A DNA stretch of 6,641 nucleotides from Myxococcota bacterium (lineage in GTDB: Bacteria; Myxococcota; Polyangia; GCA-2747355; JAKLHH01): positions 1 through 6,641 of the forward strand of contig JAKLHH010000434.1 in assembly GCA_022710245.1 (NCBI GenBank), read 5' to 3'. The stretch's first letter is position 1; each line of letters begins with the position of its first letter. The translations under genes and the position numbers were made by a program. Of the stretch, positions 1-4,951 are shown in pieces. Below the pieces are notes generated by a model that saw only the letters and a list, made by a program, of their open reading frames with translations, was not told the origin of the DNA and ran no database searches.

Positions 1-1
1 C

Positions 2-1651
2 GACGTGAGCTGGGTGCGCGGCAGCAAGGACCGCGCGCTCCTCGTCAAGCTCGACCGCGGCGGCGCCGAGCACTACCAGCTCTACCGCGTCGAGCTCGCC
101 GACGGCCGCACCACCCTGGTCACCGACGGGAGGTCGCGCGTGCAGTCCCTGCGCTGGAGCGATCGCGGCGCGCTCCTCGCCTACAACAGCACGGCGCGCA
201 ACGGCCGCGACTTCGACCTCTACGAGAACCGCGCGGCGCGGCCCGGCGAGGGCAAGCGCCTCCTCGAGGTGCGCGGCGAGTGGACGCCCCTCGACTACTC
301 GCCCGACGGCCGCCAGCTCCTCCTGCAGGAGTACCTCTCCGCCAACGAGACCTACCTCCACGTCCTCGAGCGCGAGACCGGCAAGGCCACCGCGCTGACG
401 CCCCGCGACGGCAAGCACGTCGCGCGCCTGGCCGCGGTCTGGGCGAAGGATGGCAAGGGCCTCTACCTGACCAGCGACCACGCCGGCGAGTTCCTCCAGC
501 TCTATTACCTCGAGCTGACGAGCCGCAAGCTGCTCCCGCTCTCGCAGCAGATCCCCTGGAACGTGGAGGAGCTCGAGCTCTCGCCCGACGGCAAGACGCT
601 CGCCTTCGTGGTGAACGAGGACGGCCTCTCGCGCCTCCACGCGCTCGACACGCGCACCCGCCGCGCGCGCAAGCTCCCCATCCCCGACGGCCTGATCGAT
701 GGCCTGCGCTTCTCGCGCCGCCACCCCGAGCTCCTCGGCTTCTCGCTGATGCGCACGAACGGCCCCTTCGACGCCTACAGCTTCGACCTCCGCCGCGGCA
801 AGCTCGAGCGCTGGACGCGGAGCGAGGTGGGCGGGCTCGACACCGCGCGCTTCATCGCTCCGGAGCTGATCCGCTACCCGACCTTCGACAGCGTCGGGGG
901 TAAGCCGCGCCAGATCCCCGCCTTCTATTACAGGCCGTCGGGCCGCGGGCCGCACCCGGTGATCATCAGCATCCACGGCGGGCCCGAGGGCCAGTTCCGC
1001 CCCTGGTTCGACCCGGTGCTGCAGTACTGGGCGCTCGAGCTCGGCGCCGCCGTCCTCGGCCCCAACGTGCGAGGCAGCGACGGCTACGGCAAGGGCTACC
1101 TCCTCCTCGACAACGGCATGAAGCGCGAGGAGTCCGTCAAGGACATCGGCGCCCTCCTCGACTGGATCGCGAAGCGCCCCGAGCTCGACGCGAAGCGCGT
1201 CGCCGTCGTGGGCGGGTCGTACGGCGGCTACATGGTGCTCGCCTCGCTGGTCCACTTCGGCAAGCGCCTGCGCGCCGGCGTCGACTGGGTGGGCATCAGC
1301 AACTTCGTCACCTTCCTGCAGAACACCCAGCGCTACCGGCAGGACCTGCGCCGCGTCGAGTACGGCGACGAGCGCAAGCCCGAGATGCGCGCCTTCCTGC
1401 AGCGCATCTCGCCGCTGACGAACGCGCGCCGGATCTTCTCGCCGCTCTTCGTCATCCAGGGCGCCAACGACCCTCGCGTGCCGGCGAGCGAGTCGGACCA
1501 GCTGGTCCGCGCCGTGCGCGCCGCCGGCCAGCCGGCCTGGTACCTCCTGGCCCACGACGAGGGGCACGGCTTCCGCAAGAAGCCGAACCGCGACCTGGCG
1601 CAGCAGCTCTCCGCGCTGTTCCTGGAGCTGAACCTGCTCGGCGCGCGGTAG
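2..1651 (+). CDS. S9 family (prolyl oligopeptidase-type) serine peptidase, 5' end missing
   Basis: Serine peptidase of the S9 family, which typically cleaves short peptides near proline or removes N-terminal dipeptides or acyl residues. The reading frame is open to the left edge, so the true start and any signal peptide are outside the window; the GTG at base 5 is not a convincing start. Counting from that GTG, residues 1 to about 300 are beta-propeller-like, with TolB/PD40-type SPDG turns at 99-102 and 193-196. The C-terminal alpha/beta hydrolase domain has an oxyanion-region HGGP at 324-327, GSDGYGKG at 357-364, the nucleophile elbow GGSYGGY with Ser405, Asp489 in GANDPRVP and His521 in DEGHGF. 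The Ser-Asp-His triad is therefore complete and in the family order. The protein ends naturally at TAG. The next gene begins 32 bases downstream on the same strand, so cotranscription is plausible. Exact subfamily (S9B or S9C-like) and cell location cannot be settled from this fragment. Confidence 0.93.
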   Translation, partial: DVSWVRGSKDRALLVKLDRGGAEHYQLYRVELADGRTTLVTDGRSRVQSLRWSDRGALLAYNSTARNGRDFDLYENRAARPGEGKRLLEVRGEWTPLDYSPDGRQLLLQEYLSANETYLHVLERETGKATALTPRDGKHVARLAAVWAKDGKGLYLTSDHAGEFLQLYYLELTSRKLLPLSQQIPWNVEELELSPDGKTLAFVVNEDGLSRLHALDTRTRRARKLPIPDGLIDGLRFSRRHPELLGFSLMRTNGPFDAYSFDLRRGKLERWTRSEVGGLDTARFIAPELIRYPTFDSVGGKPRQIPAFYYRPSGRGPHPVIISIHGGPEGQFRPWFDPVLQYWALELGAAVLGPNVRGSDGYGKGYLLLDNGMKREESVKDIGALLDWIAKRPELDAKRVAVVGGSYGGYMVLASLVHFGKRLRAGVDWVGISNFVTFLQNTQRYRQDLRRVEYGDERKPEMRAFLQRISPLTNARRIFSPLFVIQGANDPRVPASESDQLVRAVRAAGQPAWYLLAHDEGHGFRKKPNRDLAQQLSALFLELNLLGAR

Positions 1652-1683
1652 CTCCCGGCGAGGGTGCGACCGGAGCGCCGCTC

Positions 1684-2949
1684 GTGGAACCCGGAGACGA
1701 GAGGTGTGAGGTGATGCCCCCAGCCCCAGCTGCCAGCCCCGGCGCCGCGAGCTGCTACGCCCACCCGGGCTCGCCGGCGAGCCAGACCTGCCCGGGCTGT
1801 CTGCGCCCGATCTGCGAGGTCTGCGCGGTCGTCGACGGCCTGCGCGTCCTCTGCCCGGCGTGCGTGCGGGGCGCGCGCCGCGGCCGCCGGGTCCGGACCG
1901 CCCTGCTCACCGTGCTCATCGTCGGAGCGCTCGGCGGGGCCGGCTACGCGCTGCGCGGCCCGATCCGCGAGCTCTTCAAGGAGAAGCCCAAGCCGCCCCC
2001 GACGCGCACCTTCAACTACGGCGACCTGGCCTCCACCGTGCGCGAGCTCGACAGCCAGCTCGCCGCCGAGCCCTGCGACCGCAGCAAGATCATCAAGCTC
2101 GTCGAGACCTACTACCGCGCCGGCGACTATCGCGGCGTCATCCTGCGCGCCGAGGAGTTCGTCAAGCGCTGCGGCAAGTACCCGCGCGTGCGCTGGACCA
2201 CCTACGAGGCGCACAAGCAGCTCAGCGAGTGGCGCGAGGCGGTCGCCGACGCGGCCGCGCTCATCGCCGAGGAGCCCTACGACAAGGACTACCGCTGGTG
2301 GCGCGGCATCGCGCTCGAGCAGCTCGGCGAGCTCGAGCACGCCGCCGAGGACTACCGGCAGGCGATCGCGCTGGTCCCGAACCTGCGCTCGATCCCGATC
2401 AACCTCGCCGACGTGCTCGAGAAGCTGGGCCGACCGTGCGAGGCGATCCTGCCCCTCGAGCAGCTGCTGCACCACTACCCCGACACCAGCGACGCCGAGC
2501 AGCTCCGCGACCGCGTGGAGCGCCTCTACGGCCTCGAGCCCTGCGCGCCGCTCGCCGCCGAGGGCGAGGCGGTGATCCGGCGGGCGAAGGGCGGCGTCTT
2601 CCTCGCCCAGGTCTCCGTCAACGGGGGCAGGCCCGGCCGCTTCATCGTCGACACCGGCGCCAGCCTGGTCACGCTGAGCGAGCGCTTCGCCGCCGCGAGC
2701 GGGCTCGACCCCTCGCGCGGCGACGAGCTCCTGCTGCGCACCGCGGGAGGCGTGGTCCGCGGTCGCGGGCTCCTCCTCGGCGAGGTCGTGGTGGGCAAGC
2801 TCTCCGCGGGCCAGGTGCGCGCCGCGGTGGTACCGAAGCTGCAGGCCGGGCTGCCCGACGTCGACGGGCTCCTCGGCCTCTCCTTCCTCACACGCTACGC
2901 GGTCTCCTTCGACGCGCGCGGGGAGCTGGTGATCGCGGCGAGGCGCTGA
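1684..2949 (+). CDS. Zinc-finger / transmembrane / TPR / retropepsin-like aspartic protease protein
   Basis: A 421-residue multidomain membrane protein. Residues 24-60 form a B-box-like zinc finger, with ligands C24, H27, C36, C39, C44 and C47 and a further C57-x2-C60 pair. A basic stretch (R65-R71) precedes one transmembrane helix at about 72-90, so the zinc finger should be cytosolic and the rest periplasmic. Four TPR-like helix pairs follow at roughly 136-269. The C-terminus (about 300-421) is a clan AA aspartic protease: FIVDTGAS with catalytic Asp323, and a second hydrophobic-hydrophobic-Gly element at VDGLLGL (393-399). Only one DTG motif is present, so activity would need a dimer, as in retropepsins. 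Cysteines at 131 and 163 and others near 250 and 280 could form periplasmic disulfides. The GTG start at 1684 has GGAG at 1672-1675. GTG 1711 or ATG 1714, behind GAGAGG at 1699-1704, is an equally good start and keeps all domains. The substrate is unknown. Confidence 0.88.
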   Translation: MEPGDERCEVMPPAPAASPGAASCYAHPGSPASQTCPGCLRPICEVCAVVDGLRVLCPACVRGARRGRRVRTALLTVLIVGALGGAGYALRGPIRELFKEKPKPPPTRTFNYGDLASTVRELDSQLAAEPCDRSKIIKLVETYYRAGDYRGVILRAEEFVKRCGKYPRVRWTTYEAHKQLSEWREAVADAAALIAEEPYDKDYRWWRGIALEQLGELEHAAEDYRQAIALVPNLRSIPINLADVLEKLGRPCEAILPLEQLLHHYPDTSDAEQLRDRVERLYGLEPCAPLAAEGEAVIRRAKGGVFLAQVSVNGGRPGRFIVDTGASLVTLSERFAAASGLDPSRGDELLLRTAGGVVRGRGLLLGEVVVGKLSAGQVRAAVVPKLQAGLPDVDGLLGLSFLTRYAVSFDARGELVIAARR

Positions 2950-2957
2950 TCGCCTCG

Positions 2958-2982
2958 GCCGCGGCGCCCTGCCCGCTGCGGC
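2958..2982 (+). terminator. Hairpin after the aspartic protease gene, possible terminator
   Basis: Nine bases (2958-2966) pair with 2974-2982 through eight Watson-Crick pairs and one G-U, around a 7-nt loop. The hairpin begins 9 bases after the stop codon. No T-run follows, so intrinsic termination is uncertain; it could instead be a Rho-associated or mRNA 3'-end structure. Confidence 0.4.
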
Positions 2983-3114
2983 TCCTCACTGAGCGACGCG
3001 AAATACCTCCCGCCTGCCCCGGGTCGGTCTCCTCCCTCCACCGCGCAGGCCCAGCAGTTCCACCGGCGTCGCCGCTCCGCGCCGCTGGTCCTCCGCTTGC
3101 TACGAGGAGGGCTG

Positions 3115-3120
3115 AAGGAG
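3115..3120 (+). promoter_or_regulatory. Ribosome binding site for the 177-aa exported protein
   Basis: AAGGAG lies 8 nt before the ATG at 3129. It fixes this start, although the same frame stays open far upstream on the back of the preceding gene. Confidence 0.75.
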
Positions 3121-3128
3121 CGATCCCG

Positions 3129-3662
3129 ATGAGGTCTCCGCGGACGCTACCCAGCGCCCTGCTCGGCCCTGCCCTGCTCGGCGCGACCCTGCTCGGCCCG
3201 CCCCTGCTCGCCGCAGGGCCCGCGCGCGCGCAGTCGCTGGTGGAGCCCCGCGGGTTCGTGCAGGGCGTCCTGCCCTCGCAGCTCGCCTACCTCAACACGC
3301 TCCTCTCCACTGCGGCCGGCACGAGCGCCGCCACCGCGCTCCTCGAGAACGGTCTCATCAGCGGCGCCGGCGCGCGACCGCCGCGGCTCTGGCGAGTGCT
3401 CGGCTACGTGATGGGCGCCGCCGCCGTCGGGCTCGGGGTCGTCAACATGGCGGCGAGCGAGGGCTCGGGGCTGATGCTCGGCGCCGGGGGAGCGCTGGTC
3501 GGGATCGGCCTGCTCGACCTCGGGCTGGTCTCCTGGGGCAGCCGGCAGCCGCTGGCCTCGCGGAGCCGCCGCGGCCCGCGGGTCATCTTCGGCCCGCGCG
3601 TGCTCACCGACCTCGCGGGCCGCCCCGCCTACGGCCTGGGCCTGAACCTGGCGGACTGGTGA
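3129..3662 (+). CDS. Small exported or membrane hypothetical protein
   Basis: A 177-residue protein of unrecognised family. The ATG at 3129 is chosen because AAGGAG sits 8 nt upstream and a signal peptide begins there: basic MRSPR, a leucine-rich core at about 7-29, and a likely cleavage at ARA-QS after Ala34. The same frame is open upstream to about 1860, but that part is a shadow of the preceding gene. The signal core is built from a 15-bp tandem repeat (LLGPA, LLGAT, LLGPP, LLAAG). The mature part has an LVEPRGFVQGVLPSQ segment and then a Gly/Ala-rich hydrophobic hairpin at about 88-108 and 113-135. A basic, less hydrophobic tail ends in GLGLNLADW. The glycine-rich hydrophobic pair suggests an inner-membrane hairpin. 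The C-terminal GLGLNLADW resembles a terminal beta strand, but no outer-membrane barrel is apparent. Function unknown. It faces the minus-strand genes across a 55-base convergent gap. Confidence 0.75.
   Translation: MRSPRTLPSALLGPALLGATLLGPPLLAAGPARAQSLVEPRGFVQGVLPSQLAYLNTLLSTAAGTSAATALLENGLISGAGARPPRLWRVLGYVMGAAAVGLGVVNMAASEGSGLMLGAGGALVGIGLLDLGLVSWGSRQPLASRSRRGPRVIFGPRVLTDLAGRPAYGLGLNLADW
3157..3210 (+). repeat. Four-copy 15-bp tandem repeat in a signal peptide core
   Basis: CCCTGCTCGG recurs at 3157, 3172 and 3187, and CCCTGCTCG at 3202, always 15 bases apart. Each unit encodes five residues beginning Leu-Leu, and together they form the hydrophobic core of the signal peptide of the 3129-3662 gene. 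Confidence 0.8.
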
Positions 3663-3666
3663 CGCC

Positions 3667-3699
3667 CGCGCCGCGCGGCTCGAGGGCCGGCGCGGCGCG
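3667..3699. terminator. GC-rich hairpin between convergent genes
   Basis: CGCGCCGCGC at 3667-3676 is perfectly complementary to 3690-3699 across a 13-nt loop, which can itself pair weakly (GGC with GCC). It sits between the stop codons of two converging genes (3662 and 3718), the position of a bidirectional terminator. No T-tract is present on either side, so termination is inferred from position and stem strength only. Confidence 0.45.
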
Positions 3700-3717
3700 A
3701 GCCGGAGCGCGACGACC

Positions 3718-4308
3718 TCAGCGGTGAGGCCCCTTCGGGCTCCTCGTGGCCATCAGCTGCTCGGTCGCGGCGGCGTCCTTCCTCAGGAGGTCGGCGACCC
3801 CTCGCTCCAGCGTGACCTGGTTCGCCATCGCCTGGTGGAGCTTGGGGTCCATCCGCGTCGAGTCATGCGGAGCCGCCGCGAAGCGCGCCCGCTCCATGTT
3901 CGTGGCCAGCCTCTTCATCGAGGCGGAGAGCGCGCGGTGCTCCCGCGCCAGCCGGCGGAGCTGCGCGGCCTCCGCGCGCGCGGCCCTGTCGCTGCTCGCG
4001 CTGACCCAGTGCGCGTGGGCGTCGAGCGCGGAGGCGAGCTCGAGCATCAGCTCCGCCATCCTGGCCGGGAGCTCTGCCTTGCCGCGGATGACGGCGGCGC
4101 AGTCCTCGCGGACCAGGGCAGGCGTGGGGACCGCGGCCTTCGGCTTCGCCGTCGCGGCCGAGGGCGGCACCACAGCCGACTTGACCGCGGCCGACTTGAC
4201 CGCGGCCGACTTGACCGGGGCCGACTTCACCGGCTTGGGCTGGTCGGCGCGCGACGCGGACGACAGGCTGCACAGCGCACAGCAGACACTCAGAGCGACC
4301 ATCCTCAT
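3718..4308 (-). CDS. Secreted, mostly helical hypothetical protein with VKSAA repeats
   Basis: A 196-residue protein of unrecognised family. The ATG at 4308 is preferred over an in-frame start at 4377 because AGGAGG lies 8 nt before it and a signal peptide begins there: MRMVALSVCCALCSLSSASRA, with likely cleavage before DQPKP. C13 is followed by Ser, not a convincing lipobox, so this reads as a type I rather than a lipoprotein signal. The mature N-terminus is a Lys/Ala/Pro linker with four VKSA-type pentapeptides (about 27-46), then Pro/Ala-rich sequence to about residue 66. The rest is charged and alanine/leucine-rich, probably alpha-helical with coiled-coil character. A single cysteine remains in the mature protein (VREDCAAV). 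The basic repeat linker might contact cell wall or nucleic acid, but this is speculation. It is the last gene of the minus-strand cluster, 133 bases after the lipoprotein gene. Confidence 0.75.
   Translation of the reverse strand: MRMVALSVCCALCSLSSASRADQPKPVKSAPVKSAAVKSAAVKSAVVPPSAATAKPKAAVPTPALVREDCAAVIRGKAELPARMAELMLELASALDAHAHWVSASSDRAARAEAAQLRRLAREHRALSASMKRLATNMERARFAAAPHDSTRMDPKLHQAMANQVTLERGVADLLRKDAAATEQLMATRSPKGPHR
4175..4234 (-). repeat. Four-copy 15-bp tandem repeat encoding VKSA(A/P/V)
   Basis: GCCGACTTGACCGCG on the plus strand at 4175-4189 is repeated exactly at 4190-4204, then with changes at 4205-4219 and 4220-4234. Read on the minus strand, each unit gives a VKSAx pentapeptide in the linker just after the signal peptide. 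Confidence 0.85.
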
Positions 4309-4316
4309 GGCACCCT

Positions 4317-4322
4317 CCTCCT
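4317..4322 (-). promoter_or_regulatory. Ribosome binding site deciding the start at 4308
   Basis: On the minus strand a GAGGAGGAGGAGGG run precedes the ATG at 4308, with an AGGAGG 8 nt away. It excludes the longer in-frame start at 4377, which would put the signal peptide in the middle of the protein. Confidence 0.75.
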
Positions 4323-4441
4323 CCTCTGATGTGTGGGCAAAACCCGCTAAGGATGACCGCTCTCGCCGGGCGCGCAAGGTCGTTGTGCGCCCGCGGGTCG
4401 CCGCTCGATGAGCTCTGTCGGAGGGGTGGAGCTGGCTGGAC

Positions 4442-4825
4442 CTACTGACTCTTGATCGTGAACTTGAAGTCCCGGGTCTCGTTGGTCGGGCTGTTGCGGA
4501 CAGCGAAGGTGACCTTCACCTGTCCCGACGAGACCTCCTTGGCGATGATGGTCACCGACTGCGTGTCGTCCCCCACCTTGTAGGTCAGGAACTCGTTGGG
4601 GTCGGTGCCGACCAGCGTCGGGAAGTCGTTCTTGATGTCGACGTACATCTTCTCGCCCGCCGCCTGGCTGAGCGTGACTGCCAGCTTGGCCTGGGAGCCC
4701 ACGATCAGCGAGTCGAAGGGCGCGTCCCAGGGTCGAATGTAGACGATCGGCGCGTCATCCCCGCAGCCCGCGAGGAGAGAGGCGAGCCCCAGCCCCAGCA
4801 ACGCCAGCGAACAAGTCCTACTCAT
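4442..4825 (-). CDS. Small lipoprotein with a predicted beta-sandwich domain
   Basis: A 127-residue predicted lipoprotein. The ATG at 4825 follows AGGAGG with a 5-nt spacer; an in-frame ATG at 4870 lies inside the promoter and is rejected. The N-terminus is MSRTCSLALLGLGLASLLAGC, a type II signal peptide with lipobox Leu18-Ala19-Gly20-Cys21. Gly at +2 followed by two Asp gives no clear sorting instruction. The mature part is about 106 residues of alternating hydrophobic and polar strands (LIVGSQAKLAVTLSQ, KMYVDIKND, SVTIIAKEV, GQVKVTFAVRNS, RDFKFTIKS), the look of an Ig-like or Calx-beta-like sandwich. No catalytic motif is visible. It has its own promoter 36 bases upstream, so it can be expressed apart from the TSP3 gene 126 bases before it. 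A structural or adhesive envelope role is an inference. Confidence 0.82.
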   Translation of the reverse strand: MSRTCSLALLGLGLASLLAGCGDDAPIVYIRPWDAPFDSLIVGSQAKLAVTLSQAAGEKMYVDIKNDFPTLVGTDPNEFLTYKVGDDTQSVTIIAKEVSSGQVKVTFAVRNSPTNETRDFKFTIKSQ

Positions 4826-4830
4826 GAGAG

Positions 4831-4836
4831 CCTCCT
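4831..4836 (-). promoter_or_regulatory. Ribosome binding site of the lipoprotein gene
   Basis: AGGAGG on the minus strand with a 5-nt spacer to the ATG at 4825. It supports the start that places the lipobox at residue 21. Confidence 0.75.
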
Positions 4837-4860
4837 GAGTTCGACCAGAAACCTGCGCCG

Positions 4861-4889
4861 ATTTCACCACGATCCCGGCGGAACGTCAA
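4861..4889 (-). promoter_or_regulatory. Sigma-70-type promoter of the lipoprotein gene
   Basis: On the minus strand, TTGACG (4889-4884, five of six matches to TTGACA) is followed after exactly 17 bases by TGAAAT (4866-4861, four of six to TATAAT). Transcription would begin near 4853 and leave a leader of about 28 nt carrying the AGGAGG site. The area is locally AT-richer (AAAAAGG, ATTTCA) than the rest of the window, as expected for a promoter. Confidence 0.6.
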
Positions 4890-4951
4890 AAAGGGGTTGG
4901 GGCGTACCGCGTGGCGAGGTGGTGCCATGAGCGGGCGAGGGGCTGCCGCGG

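Noticed and set aside
5..7. GTG as the true start of the S9 peptidase
   Set aside because: The frame is open to the window edge, no signal peptide follows, and family members have longer N-terminal propellers.
1333..2475. Long open frame on the minus strand, 380 codons, across two plus-strand genes
   Set aside because: It lies antisense to the S9 peptidase and the zinc-finger protease, both with clear domains. Its sequence is low-complexity Ala/Arg/Leu/Val without motifs, a usual GC-rich shadow.
2983..3114. Promoter or small RNA in the gap before the 177-aa gene
   Set aside because: An AAATAC stretch near 3001 resembles a -10 element but has no matching -35, and no other structure or conserved signal stands out.
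1860..3128. Upstream extension of the 3129-3662 frame
   Set aside because: It overlaps the zinc-finger protease out of frame and is Arg/Ala/Pro-rich. The ribosome site at 3115 and the signal peptide mark 3129 as the start.
4309..4441. Promoter for the 196-residue secreted protein
   Set aside because: A TTGCGC element is present on the minus strand but only three of six bases match and no acceptable -10 lies 16-18 bases downstream. The gap otherwise holds only the ribosome site and small palindromes.
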